Assembly (NCBI GenBank): GCA_903894475.1
Contig: CAITQH010000114.1
Coordinates: 1-64,000, forward strand
From: an uncultured beta proteobacterium
Lineage (GTDB): Bacteria > Pseudomonadota > Gammaproteobacteria > Burkholderiales > Burkholderiaceae_C
DNA: 64,000 bases
Reading direction: 5' to 3'
The notes beneath the pieces are model-generated. The model did no database searches and had not been told where the DNA came from. It saw only the letters and a list, made by a program, of their open reading frames with translations. Position 1 is the first letter of the stretch; each line of letters opens with the position of its first letter. A program made the translations under genes and the position numbers. Positions 46,621 through 55,432 of this stretch are shown here, one piece after another.

Positions 46621-46974
46621 ATGACGATTCAGTTCAGATCCAGGCAACATGGCTTGTCTTTCTTGGGGCTTCTGGTGGTCGGCGGTCTGCTGGCGGTCTG
46701 CGGCGTGATTATTGCTGAAATTGTGCCAACCGCAATAGAATACCAGGGCGTGCGCAGAGCCACCAACAAGGCTCAAGAAGGGGCTTCCGTGGCGGAAATA
46801 CGCAACATTTTCGACAGGACTGCCTCGGTGGACAATATCAAATCCATCAGCGGCAAGGATCTGGAAGTGAGCAAAGAGGGCGACAAGATCGTCGTCAGTT
46901 TCGCCTATCAACGAGAAATTCACCTGTTCGGGCCGGCCTACCTCACGCTCAAGTACAGCGGGCGCTCCAAGTAA
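46621..46974 (+). CDS. DUF4845 membrane protein
   Basis: A 117-residue protein with one N-terminal helix (LSFLGLLVVGGLLAVCGVII, pilin-like start QHGLSFLGLL) and a small periplasmic domain ending EIHLFGPAYLTLKYSG. DUF4845 proteins sit between lepB and rnc throughout betaproteobacteria and Pseudomonas. The function is unknown; a pseudopilin-like insertion is possible from the N-terminus. ATG 46621 is preferred to 46600. Confidence 0.88.
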   Translation: MTIQFRSRQHGLSFLGLLVVGGLLAVCGVIIAEIVPTAIEYQGVRRATNKAQEGASVAEIRNIFDRTASVDNIKSISGKDLEVSKEGDKIVVSFAYQREIHLFGPAYLTLKYSGRSK

Positions 46975-47002
46975 TGCGGTCAAATCAAAAAGGCACAGGA
47001 GC

Positions 47003-47689
47003 GTGAACGAGGCGCTGACTGCATTGCAAGACCGCTTGCAGCATAGATTCTCGGACGCCCATCTCTTGCTGCGGTCAGTTACGCACCGCAGTTTTTCGAT
47101 TGATCACAATGAACGACTCGAGTTCCTTGGGGATTCCGTACTGAATTTGGCGGTGGCTGATTTGCTGTATCAGCGTTTGAGTGCCTTGCCCGAAGGCGAT
47201 TTGTCCCGGGTGCGGGCCAATCTGGTCAAACAGGATACCCTGCATCGCCTGGCGGTGGACTTGGGCTTGTCAGAGGTCATTCGCCTGGGCGAGGGCGAGG
47301 CCCGTTCGGGAGGGCAAAAGCGACCTTCCATTCTGGCCGATGCTTTGGAGGCCATCATCGGAGCCGTCTATCTGGATGCCGGTTTTGCGGCGGCGCAAAG
47401 TCTGGTGCACCGCCTGTTTCAGGCGGTCGAAATCAACCCTGAGATGCAGGCCATAGACAAAGACCCCAAGACCGAATTGCAGGAATGGTTGCAGGCGCGC
47501 AAAATGAGTCTGCCGCTGTACCGTGTGGTTGGCACGCTGGGAGCAGCGCACAAGCAGACCTTCGATGTCGAGTGTGAGGTCATCGAACTCAATTTTTCAG
47601 AGCGTGGTATTGGCGCCTCGCGCCGTGCTGGTGAACAGGCGGCGGCCAGTGCCATGCTGGAAACGATCAAGGCCAAGACCGCGATATGA
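47003..47689 (+). CDS. rnc: Ribonuclease III
   Basis: A 228-residue dsRNA endonuclease. The signature [22 protein letters not shown] near residue 35 and [16 protein letters not shown] near 112 carry the metal-binding Glu/Asp residues; a C-terminal dsRBD has [15 protein letters not shown] and [18 protein letters not shown]. It processes rRNA and regulatory duplexes. Start GTG 47003 with ACAGGA upstream. era overlaps by 4 nt. Confidence 0.97.
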   Translation: MNEALTALQDRLQHRFSDAHLLLRSVTHRSFSIDHNERLEFLGDSVLNLAVADLLYQRLSALPEGDLSRVRANLVKQDTLHRLAVDLGLSEVIRLGEGEARSGGQKRPSILADALEAIIGAVYLDAGFAAAQSLVHRLFQAVEINPEMQAIDKDPKTELQEWLQARKMSLPLYRVVGTLGAAHKQTFDVECEVIELNFSERGIGASRRAGEQAAASAMLETIKAKTAI

Positions 47690-48702
47690 CTGATACAAAA
47701 CTTCTGCCCGAGCAGGCGCGCGAGAGCCCCCCCGAGGGTCAGGATGATCTCGAAAGCATGCTCAAAGGCCTGCATCGAACAGTGGCGCCAGGGACCCCCG
47801 CTGCAGACCAGCGCTGCGGCTTGATCGCCATCGTCGGCAAACCCAATGTTGGAAAGTCGACGTTGCTCAACGCACTGGTGGGTCAAAAGATCAGCATTAC
47901 CTCGCGCAAGGCGCAAACCACGCGCCATCGCATTACCGGCATCCACACCCTGGGCAAGACCCAGTTTGTGTTTGTCGACACACCTGGTTTCCAGACTCGT
48001 CACAACAATGCGCTGAATCGTTCTCTGAACAGGACCGTGCTTGGCGCTGTCGGCGATGTCGACCTGATTCTGTTTGTGGTCGAAGCGGGCATGTTCAACC
48101 AGGCCGACGCCAAAGTGCTTGAACTCTTGAGCAAGGAAGTCCCCACCCTATTGGTGGCCAACAAGCTTGATCAAGTGGCGCGTCGCGCCGACATCGCACC
48201 CTGGTTGCAGCAGATGCAGCAACGCCATGCGTTCACGGAGTTTGTCCCCATGTCAGCCAAGAATGCCAAAGATATTGAACGTCTGCTTGGCATCTGTGAG
48301 CGTTTCTTGCCAGAGCAGGCCTGGTGGTACGCGCAGGACGAATTGACGGACCGCAGCGAGAAGTTTCTGGCCAGCGAGACGGTGCGCGAAAAATTGTTTC
48401 GACTTACGGGCGACGAGTTGCCCTATACGTCCACTGTCGTGATCGACAAATTCGAGGAAGAGCCAGGACGCGGGAAACAAAAGCGTTTGCTCAGGATCGC
48501 CGCCACCATCGTGGTGGAGCGCGATACGCACAAAGCCATGGTCATCGGCGACAAGGGCGATCGCATCAAGCGCATTGGCACCGAAACACGGGTCGAACTC
48601 GAAAAAGCGCTCGACGCCAAGGTCTTCATCGAGTTGTGGGTCAAAGTGCGCTCTGGTTGGGCCGATGATGAAGCACGGGTTCGTTCATTTGGTTATCAGT
48701 GA
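47686..48702 (+). CDS. era: GTPase Era
   Basis: A 338-residue Ras-like GTPase with KH domain that binds the 16S 3' end. G1 GKPNVGKST near residue 51, G2 TTRHRITG, G3 DTPGFQ near 100, G4 NKLD near 165, then the KH part with [21 protein letters not shown]. It has about 35 more N-terminal residues than the E. coli protein (acidic, [15 protein letters not shown]), an extension of unknown role. It is coupled to rnc by ATGA overlap. Confidence 0.97.
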   Translation: MTDTKLLPEQARESPPEGQDDLESMLKGLHRTVAPGTPAADQRCGLIAIVGKPNVGKSTLLNALVGQKISITSRKAQTTRHRITGIHTLGKTQFVFVDTPGFQTRHNNALNRSLNRTVLGAVGDVDLILFVVEAGMFNQADAKVLELLSKEVPTLLVANKLDQVARRADIAPWLQQMQQRHAFTEFVPMSAKNAKDIERLLGICERFLPEQAWWYAQDELTDRSEKFLASETVREKLFRLTGDELPYTSTVVIDKFEEEPGRGKQKRLLRIAATIVVERDTHKAMVIGDKGDRIKRIGTETRVELEKALDAKVFIELWVKVRSGWADDEARVRSFGYQ

Positions 48703-48711
48703 CGGTTGTGC

Positions 48712-49461
48712 GTGGCCACCAAACGCATTTCAGATGAGCCTGCCTATGTGCTGCACCGCTATGACTGGAGCGAATCAAGTCTGATTCTTGAAGTGTTCAC
48801 GCGTCATCATGGGCGCATCGCCTTGGTGGCCAAGGGCGCAAAGCGTCCCAGTTCGAGTTTTCGGCCCATTTTGTTGCCGTTGCAGCCCTTGCACCTGGCT
48901 TTTGGTGGTGATGGCGAAATACGTTCCCTCAAAGGAGCAGAGTGGCAAGGTGGGCACATCATGCCCAGCGGCGAGGCCTTGCTGTCGGGCTATTATCTGA
49001 ATGAATTGCTGCTCTTGTTGTTGGCGCGTGACGACCCGCACCCGGGGCTGTTTGATGTCTACGCCAACGTTGTGCAAGTGATCGCTTCGGATCATGGTGA
49101 GGTGCTGCAGTCGGCATTACGGGCTTTTGAGTTGCTGTTACTGCGCGAGATTGGCTTGCTGCCTCTTCTTGATGCTCAAACCATGACGCTGCGCTCACTT
49201 GACGCCCAGGCGCAGTACAGCCTGGTACCTGAAGGCGGTCTGCGCCAAGCCAGTTCAGCCGACCGCAGCAGCCTTAACGGTGCGCAGTGGCTGGCATTGC
49301 AGGAATCACTGACCACGGCCGCACCTTTCACCGCGACTTTGCGTGCCTGTTCGCAAGTGATGGCAGAACTCAAGCCGCAACTGCGCATGCTCCTGAATTA
49401 CCATTGCGGCGTAGGAACTTTGCGGACCCGGCAGATGATGATGGATCTGCAATCGCTATGA
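48712..49461 (+). CDS. recO: DNA repair protein RecO
   Basis: A 249-residue RecO: N-terminal OB fold with [37 protein letters not shown], then a helical domain with [22 protein letters not shown] and [13 protein letters not shown]. It loads RecA on SSB-coated DNA with RecR. GTG 48712 ([10 protein letters not shown]) is preferred to TTG 48706. pdxJ overlaps by 4 nt. Confidence 0.95.
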   Translation: MATKRISDEPAYVLHRYDWSESSLILEVFTRHHGRIALVAKGAKRPSSSFRPILLPLQPLHLAFGGDGEIRSLKGAEWQGGHIMPSGEALLSGYYLNELLLLLLARDDPHPGLFDVYANVVQVIASDHGEVLQSALRAFELLLLREIGLLPLLDAQTMTLRSLDAQAQYSLVPEGGLRQASSADRSSLNGAQWLALQESLTTAAPFTATLRACSQVMAELKPQLRMLLNYHCGVGTLRTRQMMMDLQSL

Positions 49462-50219
49462 ACAAGACTTCTCTTTCTGTCAACCTCAACAAGGTGGCTC
49501 TGGTGCGCAACACGCGCCATCTCGGCATTCCCAGCGTGAAGCGCGCGGCGACGCTGTGTCTGCAGGCGGGCGCCAGCGGCATCACCGTTCATCCCCGACC
49601 CGACGAACGCCATATTCGCGCCACCGATGTGCGAGATCTGGCCGAATTGTTGCGTGCCTGGCCGCAGCGCGAATTTAATGTTGAAGGCAATCCCCTGCAC
49701 AACCTGATGGATTGCGTGCGCGACTTGCGTGAGCGCAGCCTGCCCGTGCACCAGGTCACGTTTGTGCCCGACAGCGAAGGCCAGTTCACCAGCGACCATG
49801 GCTGGAATTTTCCGGCCGATGCCGAGCGCCTTCGCCCGCTGATCGCCCAGGCCCATGCTTTGGGCGTTCGCGTCAGCCTGTTCATGGACGCCGAGCCGCA
49901 ACTTATGGCCGCCGCCAAGGCGGTTGGGGCGGACCGCGTCGAACTCTACACCGAGCCCTACGCGGCAGCCTGGGGCACGGCGCAGCAGGAGACACAGTTG
50001 GTGCGCTTTGCCAGCGCAGCGCGTTCGGCGCTGGATGCCGGTCTGGCGGTCAACGCCGGTCATGACCTGAACCGCGACAATCTTGCCGCTTTCATTCGTC
50101 GGGTTCCTGGTGTCAGCGAGGTGTCGATTGGTCACGCCCTGATCTCTAATGCACTCGAGCTGGGTTACGCCGCCACCGTTGCCGACTACTTGCGCTGCAT
50201 CGACGAAGGCTTGTCGTGA
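49458..50219 (+). CDS. pdxJ: Pyridoxine 5'-phosphate synthase
   Basis: A 253-residue TIM barrel that makes PNP from DXP and 3-amino-2-oxopropyl phosphate. [15 protein letters not shown] at the start, [13 protein letters not shown] near 40 (catalytic His and Arg), FNVEGNP near 70 and [15 protein letters not shown] near 190 are canonical. ATG 49458 overlaps the recO stop (ATGA), and acpS overlaps its own end by 4 nt, so recO-pdxJ-acpS are coupled. Confidence 0.98.
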   Translation: MNKTSLSVNLNKVALVRNTRHLGIPSVKRAATLCLQAGASGITVHPRPDERHIRATDVRDLAELLRAWPQREFNVEGNPLHNLMDCVRDLRERSLPVHQVTFVPDSEGQFTSDHGWNFPADAERLRPLIAQAHALGVRVSLFMDAEPQLMAAAKAVGADRVELYTEPYAAAWGTAQQETQLVRFASAARSALDAGLAVNAGHDLNRDNLAAFIRRVPGVSEVSIGHALISNALELGYAATVADYLRCIDEGLS

Positions 50220-50608
50220 TATTTGGCATTGGCACTGACATCTGCGACGTGCGCCGGATCCGCCAGAGCCTTGCGCGCCATGGGGACCGCTTTGCCAAAA
50301 AGATTCTCAGCGAGGCTGAATTCAACACCTGGCAGGCGCGCAGTGCGCGCTGGCCCGAACGCGGTGTGCGCTATCTGGCGAGTCGCTTCAGCGCCAAGGA
50401 GGCGTTCAGCAAGGCGATCGGTCTGGGCATGGTCTGGCCCATGCATTGGCGTCAGTGCGAGATTGCCAAACTTTCCAGCGGCAAGCCGACCATCGTGCTG
50501 CATGGGGAACTGAAAGAATGGTTTGAATCCCGTCAACTGGCCGCGCACGTCAGCCTGACCGATGAGACCGACTATGCCGCCAGCTTCTGTGTGGTCGAGC
50601 AAATCTGA
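50216..50608 (+). CDS. acpS: Holo-ACP synthase
   Basis: A 130-residue phosphopantetheinyl transferase: [14 protein letters not shown] with metal-binding Asp near residue 8, and [15 protein letters not shown] near 55-70 with Glu and Lys. It converts apo-AcpP, encoded 10 kb away, to the holo form. GTG 50216 overlaps the pdxJ stop. Confidence 0.96.
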   Translation: MIFGIGTDICDVRRIRQSLARHGDRFAKKILSEAEFNTWQARSARWPERGVRYLASRFSAKEAFSKAIGLGMVWPMHWRQCEIAKLSSGKPTIVLHGELKEWFESRQLAAHVSLTDETDYAASFCVVEQI

Positions 50609-50629
50609 CAACCATCAGCGAGATTTTTC

Positions 50630-51724
50630 ATGGCACAACACGCGCCCCTCATCATCGATATTGCAGCATTGAGCCTGAGCAAAATTGACCGGCAGCGGCT
50701 CATGCACCCGCTGGTTGGTGGTGTGATCCTGTTTGGCCGAAACTGGCAGGATCGTCAGCAGTTGACCCGGCTGTGCCGCGACATCAAGGCGCTGCGCCGC
50801 GACCTGCTGATCTGTGTGGATCACGAGGGCGGTCGGGTGCAGCGTTTCAAGACCGATGGCTTCACGCACCTGCCACCCATGCGCGCCCTGGGCGAGATGT
50901 GGCTGCAGGACGGCAAAGCCGGTGCCGGCAGCGGCGCGCTCCAGGCCTGCAACGCAGCCACCGCTTGCGGGTTTGTGCTGGGCTCCGAGTTGCGTGCCTG
51001 CGGTGTTGACTTGAGCTTCACCCCGGTACTTGATCTTGACTATGGTGGCAGCAGCGTCATTGGCGACCGCGCCTTTGCGCGCGACCCGCGGGTCGTCAGT
51101 GTGCTGGCCAAGAGTCTGATGCACGGTTTGCTGCAAAGCGGCATGGCTAATTGTGGCAAGCACTTCCCCGGTCACGGTTTTGTCAAGGCCGACTCGCATA
51201 CCGACATTCCGGTTGACCGACGCAGTCTGAAAGCCATTCTGGCGGACGATGCAGCACCCTACGGCTGGCTCAACACCACGCTTTCCAGCGTCATGCCGGC
51301 GCACGTGATCTACCCCAAAGTAGACAGTCGTGCGGCCGGCTTTTCATCGCGCTGGTTGAACGACCTTCTGCGCAGCCAGCTGGGTTTTGGTGGCGCCATC
51401 TTCAGCGACGACCTGTCCATGGCCGGGGCCCGACTGCTCGACGGCAAGCCGCTGACGTACACGCAGGCAGCGATTGCGGCCTTGAATGCGGGTTGCGACA
51501 TGGTGTTGCTGTGCAATCAGACACTGGTCGATAGCGTTGGCGGCGGCCTGGCGGTCGACGCCCTGATGGCGGGCCTGACTGAGGCTTTACTCAAGGGACA
51601 CTGGCAGCCGCACGAAGTCAGCGATGATCGACGTCGTGCGCTCCTGCCGCGTTCACCGGCACCGGCATGGGACGACTTGATGCTGCAGCGCGACTACATG
51701 CATGCGCTTGATTGGGTACCTTGA
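50630..51724 (+). CDS. nagZ: Beta-N-acetylhexosaminidase NagZ
   Basis: A 364-residue GH3 enzyme that removes GlcNAc from 1,6-anhydro-muropeptides in peptidoglycan recycling. CVDHEGGRVQRF near 62, the flexible loop motif NCGKHFPGHGFVKADSHTD near 180 with the His-Asp dyad, and nucleophile Asp in GAIFSDDLSMAGA near 262 are intact. It is cytoplasmic, with no signal peptide. It is the last gene of the recO-pdxJ-acpS-nagZ run. Confidence 0.96.
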   Translation: MAQHAPLIIDIAALSLSKIDRQRLMHPLVGGVILFGRNWQDRQQLTRLCRDIKALRRDLLICVDHEGGRVQRFKTDGFTHLPPMRALGEMWLQDGKAGAGSGALQACNAATACGFVLGSELRACGVDLSFTPVLDLDYGGSSVIGDRAFARDPRVVSVLAKSLMHGLLQSGMANCGKHFPGHGFVKADSHTDIPVDRRSLKAILADDAAPYGWLNTTLSSVMPAHVIYPKVDSRAAGFSSRWLNDLLRSQLGFGGAIFSDDLSMAGARLLDGKPLTYTQAAIAALNAGCDMVLLCNQTLVDSVGGGLAVDALMAGLTEALLKGHWQPHEVSDDRRRALLPRSPAPAWDDLMLQRDYMHALDWVP

Positions 51725-51760
51725 GCGCTGCTTTGGCGGGCTTATTAACGGAGGTAACAA

Positions 51761-52426
51761 ATGAAATATCTGAAACTGGTCGCTGGATTGACTGTCGCCC
51801 TGGCTGCCTTGCCAGGGGTTTCACAAGCTCAACTGGCCTATGCCGCCAAACAGGTCAATCTGCGCGCCGGGCCAGGGATGGAATACCCGGTAATTGCCAT
51901 TCTGTTGGCCGGTGTGCCGGTCACCGTTCAGGGCTGCGTGGCCGACTACCGCTGGTGTGATGTGGAGGCAGGACCGAGCCGGGGTTGGGTCTACGGTGCC
52001 AACATTGTTTACCCGTATCAGGGATCCAATGTTCCGGTCATCAGCTACGGTGCCGTGATCGGTATCGGCATCCTTGCCTACAGCGTTGCCAGCTACTGGG
52101 ATCAGCACTATATTGGCCGCCCCTGGTACCCGCAGCGCCAGCGCTGGATCAACCGCCCGCCACCACCGCCCCATGCGCCGCCAGTGCAACGGCCGGCGCA
52201 GTCAGAACACCGAGGACCCGTGGGTCACCCGCCAGTGCCGCCAGAACATCGGGCGCCTCCTGGCCAGCGGCCAGCCCGGCACGTCGAGCCGCCAGAGGCC
52301 AAGCCGTATGGAGCGCCACCGATCGCGCCGCCACAGCGTGAGCAGCGTCCGGCGCAGCGCACGCAGGAGCCGAGAGAGGCTCACCGCGGGCCGAAAGACA
52401 AGGACCAGGGACCACCCACCCGATGA
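51761..52426 (+). CDS. Secreted SH3b-domain protein with Pro-rich tail
   Basis: A 221-residue exported protein: signal peptide MKYLKLVAGLTVALAALPGVSQAQ, a bacterial SH3 domain (VNLRAGPGMEYPVIAILLAGVPVTVQGC, then RGWVYGANI) in residues 28-85, one short hydrophobic stretch near 95-110, and a long Pro/Arg/Gln-rich disordered tail to the end. SH3b domains often bind peptidoglycan; the tail may cross or contact the wall. A GGAGG ribosome-binding site is clear. It overlaps the SUI1 gene by 4 nt, an unexplained coupling. Confidence 0.85.
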   Translation: MKYLKLVAGLTVALAALPGVSQAQLAYAAKQVNLRAGPGMEYPVIAILLAGVPVTVQGCVADYRWCDVEAGPSRGWVYGANIVYPYQGSNVPVISYGAVIGIGILAYSVASYWDQHYIGRPWYPQRQRWINRPPPPPHAPPVQRPAQSEHRGPVGHPPVPPEHRAPPGQRPARHVEPPEAKPYGAPPIAPPQREQRPAQRTQEPREAHRGPKDKDQGPPTR

Positions 52427-52785
52427 AGTCGAAGTCACCCCAGGGTGGCCTGGTTTACTCGACCGAAGTCGGGCGCACGTGCCCCAAGTGTCGTCAGGCC
52501 CTTGCCGGTTGTCGCTGCAGTGCTGCGATCGCGCGACCGGCCACGGATGGCGTGCTGCGGGTGTCTTTGGAGACCAAGGGCCGTGCCGGCAAAGGCGTCA
52601 CCGTGCTGCGCGGTTTGGCGCTTGACGATGCAGCCATCGCTGCCTTGGGTAAACAACTCCGAACTTCCTGTGGCAGTGGTGGTACTGTCAAAGACGGTGT
52701 GGTCGAAGTGCAGGGCGATCACCGCGACCTCGTTATCAGGATGCTGACGGATCAGGGTTACGTCGTGAAACGTGCGGGCGGCTGA
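52423..52785 (+). CDS. yciH: SUI1-domain translation factor (YciH-like)
   Basis: A 120-residue protein. The N-terminal part has a CPKC-x6-CRC pair that may bind zinc; the SUI1 fold follows with [45 protein letters not shown] and the C-terminal [19 protein letters not shown]. It is the bacterial homologue of eIF1 and may affect start-site fidelity. ATGA overlap with the SH3b gene; it converges on the FmdB gene. Confidence 0.92.
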   Translation: MKSKSPQGGLVYSTEVGRTCPKCRQALAGCRCSAAIARPATDGVLRVSLETKGRAGKGVTVLRGLALDDAAIAALGKQLRTSCGSGGTVKDGVVEVQGDHRDLVIRMLTDQGYVVKRAGG

Positions 52786-52806
52786 GCGCGCCCCGACGGA
52801 GACAGC

Positions 52807-53025
52807 TCAGTTCATGCCACAGCCACCCGGTCCGCCGGCATGGCTGCACGACGCGCAGGGGCTTGGCATGGCCGGCGCGGTCTGCGTTGTCGTGGTCGCA
52901 AAGACCGACAACAACTTGTCAAGTTCAGACGACTTGCACGCGGGGCACTGGGGTTCAGTGCCTGATCGCACGAGGGCTTCAAATTTGTGGCCGCACGCAC
53001 TGCAGGCGTATTCATAAATCGGCAT
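52807..53025 (-). CDS. FmdB-type zinc-ribbon protein
   Basis: A 72-residue protein beginning [22 protein letters not shown], then CPACKS: the CxxC...CxxC zinc ribbon of the FmdB/CxxC_CXXC_SSSS family. The tail is Thr-rich and ends [16 protein letters not shown]. Proposed roles are regulatory, but the function is unproven. The ORF-track start at 53205 is upstream; ATG 53025 is the family start. It is divergent from the YebC gene, as in many betaproteobacteria. Confidence 0.92.
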   Translation of the reverse strand: MPIYEYACSACGHKFEALVRSGTEPQCPACKSSELDKLLSVFATTTTQTAPAMPSPCASCSHAGGPGGCGMN

Positions 53026-53162
53026 GGCTACTCCAGGGTCATGGTCAATTATCAACCCAATCCACTGCATTGCCCTGTCGCCAACGCTGGCTGTGCCGCG
53101 ATGGGTGTATAACCCGGGGGCCTTGGCGCAACAGCGCGCCACAACAACAAGGAAGAACCGAC

Positions 53163-53876
53163 ATGGGCGCACAGTGGAAAGCAAAAGGTAAGGAACTGGC
53201 GGCAAACGCCAAAGGCCGACTGTTTGGAAGATTGGCCAAGGACATCATGATTGCGGCGCGCAGCGGGGCCGACCCCGCGTCGAACGCGCGTTTGCGCCTG
53301 ATCGTGGAGCAGGCGCGCAAGGTTTCCATGCCCAAGGAAACGCTGGACCGAGCGATTAAAAAAGGTGCCGGTTTGACCGGCGAGATGATCAATTTTGAGC
53401 ACGTCATCTACGAAGGCTTTGCGCCGCACCGCGTGCCCTTGATGGTTGAATGCCTGACCGACAACGTGAACCGCACCGCACCCGAAATGCGCGTGCTGTT
53501 TCGCAAAGGGCAGCTGGGTACCTCAGGTTCCGTCGCCTGGGATTTTGACTACGTTGGCATGATAGAAGCCGAGCCGGCAGCCGCTGGCGCCGATGCCGAA
53601 CTTGCGGCCATCGAAGCCGGCGCGCAGGACCTGGAAGTTGGCGATGAAGAGGGTTCAACCACTTTCCTTACCGATCCTGCTGATCTGGACCTGGTGAGTC
53701 GCGCGCTACCGGCTCACGGCTTTCGAGTCATGTCCGCCAAGCTCGGCTATAAGCCGAAGAACCCGGTCAACCCGGCTGCTTTGAGCGCCGAGCAACTCGA
53801 AGAAGTTGAAGCCTTCCTGGCCGCCATCGATGCGCATGACGATGTGCAAAATGTATTCGTCGGCTTGACCGGCTGA
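53163..53876 (+). CDS. YebC/PmpR-family translation/transcription factor
   Basis: A 237-residue YebC protein starting [28 protein letters not shown], with [15 protein letters not shown] near 57, [21 protein letters not shown] near 80 and [10 protein letters not shown] near 120. YebC proteins regulate transcription and relieve ribosome stalling at polyproline. An AAGGA ribosome-binding site is present. The usual MAGHSKW start is replaced by MGAQWK, the form typical of the second YebC copy in betaproteobacteria. It converges on the hydratase gene. Confidence 0.95.
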   Translation: MGAQWKAKGKELAANAKGRLFGRLAKDIMIAARSGADPASNARLRLIVEQARKVSMPKETLDRAIKKGAGLTGEMINFEHVIYEGFAPHRVPLMVECLTDNVNRTAPEMRVLFRKGQLGTSGSVAWDFDYVGMIEAEPAAAGADAELAAIEAGAQDLEVGDEEGSTTFLTDPADLDLVSRALPAHGFRVMSAKLGYKPKNPVNPAALSAEQLEEVEAFLAAIDAHDDVQNVFVGLTG

Positions 53877-53891
53877 CGCAGGACGGGCCTT

Positions 53892-54692
53892 CTAGACAAA
53901 CTCAACGCTCAGGCTCGACAGCGGCGAACTGAAAACGCCGCTCCAGAGTTGCCCGGGTTCGACCGGCCAGGCATCCGTCCAGGTGCCCGTCGTCACCACG
54001 TCGCCGGGCATGAGATCCGGCGCACCGGGGCACTGGCGCAATTCCTGCAGGAAGTAGTGCAGGGCGCGCAAGGGGCTGTCCAGCACGTTGGCACCACATC
54101 CCTTGTCGACGAGCTGTTGTCCATTGAACAGGCTGACCTGGGTTGCAGCCAGGCGCTCATCGAGTTCACGAGCGCTGCTGGCCAACTCGCCAATGGCGAC
54201 TTTTCTGCCAACCAGCAAACGCGCATGCAGACCACCATCGGCGACCGAATCAGCGGCCTTGAATTTCCAGTCAGGCAGATGTGATTGAACCACTTCAAAG
54301 CCGGGCGCCACCCAGTCAATCGCCTTGAAAAGATCCTCCATCGAGGCGTTGGCCACAGGCGTTGCCTTCATGCCAAATACGGCTTCGGGCTCGATGCGCG
54401 GCTGGCAACTGCCAGCCAGTGACACCGTGCCATGTCCTTCACAGAAGGCCAGGGTGCTGTCGTAAACCGTGCCCCAGATCGGCGCGTAAACCTGGTAGCG
54501 CGACCAGATGTTGCGGTTAGTGAAGCCAATCTTGAAGCCGCGTGGCAGTTCGCCCCGGGCCACACGCAGACTGTGTACTGCCAGTGCGCATCGGTAGGCA
54601 CTGGACACGTCAAAACCAACCGTAGCGCTGGGCGAAGCGCTCCAAAGCTGGCCGCTGTCGCTGCACTCAAGTAGTTCCTCGGGCGTCATCAT
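53892..54692 (-). CDS. 2-keto-4-pentenoate hydratase-like protein
   Basis: A 266-residue FAH-superfamily protein. GFKIGFTNRNIWSRYQVYAPIWGTVYDST near residue 55, PRIEPEAVFGMK near 95 (the metal-binding E-x-E pattern) and PGDVVTTGTWTDAWPVEPGQLW near the end match the MhpD/TesE/XylJ group. No other meta-cleavage genes are near, so the substrate is uncertain. ATG 54692 or 54689; the first overlaps the cdh stop as ATGATGA. Confidence 0.85.
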   Translation of the reverse strand: MMTPEELLECSDSGQLWSASPSATVGFDVSSAYRCALAVHSLRVARGELPRGFKIGFTNRNIWSRYQVYAPIWGTVYDSTLAFCEGHGTVSLAGSCQPRIEPEAVFGMKATPVANASMEDLFKAIDWVAPGFEVVQSHLPDWKFKAADSVADGGLHARLLVGRKVAIGELASSARELDERLAATQVSLFNGQQLVDKGCGANVLDSPLRALHYFLQELRQCPGAPDLMPGDVVTTGTWTDAWPVEPGQLWSGVFSSPLSSLSVEFV

Positions 54693-55372
54693 TGGCAACG
54701 CCATTCGGTGAATGCGTCTTCCGGACTTTCTGCCGTGACCACCACCAGGTAGTCCTTCGGTCCGCGCTGTGCCACCAGCACACCGTAGTCGGTCAGACCC
54801 TTGGCAGCGGCACTCTGCGCAGCGCTGGTCCAAACCTGATCCAGGTTGCTGACGTAACTCGGCAGGTGTTTTGCAAGCAGTGCACGCCCATCGCTGCTCA
54901 GTCGCAGCAGGTGAACGTGCAGCTGGTTCTGGCTACGGTGAAGTTGTGGATTGACGACCAGAGCAAGTGCCTCCGTCTCGATGCGACTGGTCGCCACATC
55001 CCAGGCAAATTGCCAAATGCCATCGGGCCGCTTTGGATCTTCAACGCCTCGCACCGGGCTGATGGGCAGAGCCAGGCCATGCACAAAACCGGCTGGGCAA
55101 GCACACATCTTGATGTCACGAATCGCCGTGTAACGGGCGTTGAGTGCCCAGACTTCGGTGTTCTTCTTGCATTCGAGCGCGGCGCCGCAGGCCGCATCGT
55201 TTCTTGGCGCGCGACACACGCTGCAATAGTTGGCCTGCGCCGGATCGACGCAGTGGGAAACAAGGTCGAGCAGAATGTCGCTTCGGTCAAGCGCAAAGGC
55301 TGGCCATTGGAAGATACAGCCAAGCAGCACGGCAACTCCGAGCGCAAGTCGTGTTGAACGGGTGGTGGTCAT
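54689..55372 (-). CDS. cdh: CDP-diacylglycerol pyrophosphatase
   Basis: A 227-residue exported protein of the Cdh family. A signal-like segment (LALGVAVLLGCIFQWPAFA) is followed by a Cys-rich region, then KMCACPAGFVHGLALPISPVRGVEDP and the HIT-like active-site motif QLHVHLLRL near residue 145. It hydrolyses CDP-diacylglycerol to phosphatidate and CMP at the membrane. The start is uncertain: ATG 55372 gives a clean signal peptide, while 55381 and 55405 are in frame. It overlaps the hydratase gene by 4 nt. Confidence 0.8.
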   Translation of the reverse strand: MTTTRSTRLALGVAVLLGCIFQWPAFALDRSDILLDLVSHCVDPAQANYCSVCRAPRNDAACGAALECKKNTEVWALNARYTAIRDIKMCACPAGFVHGLALPISPVRGVEDPKRPDGIWQFAWDVATSRIETEALALVVNPQLHRSQNQLHVHLLRLSSDGRALLAKHLPSYVSNLDQVWTSAAQSAAAKGLTDYGVLVAQRGPKDYLVVVTAESPEDAFTEWRCQ

Positions 55373-55432
55373 GGCAGTCATCATGCCACGGAAATCGTTG
55401 ATCACTGTGCTTGACCAACGCAGCGACAGTAT

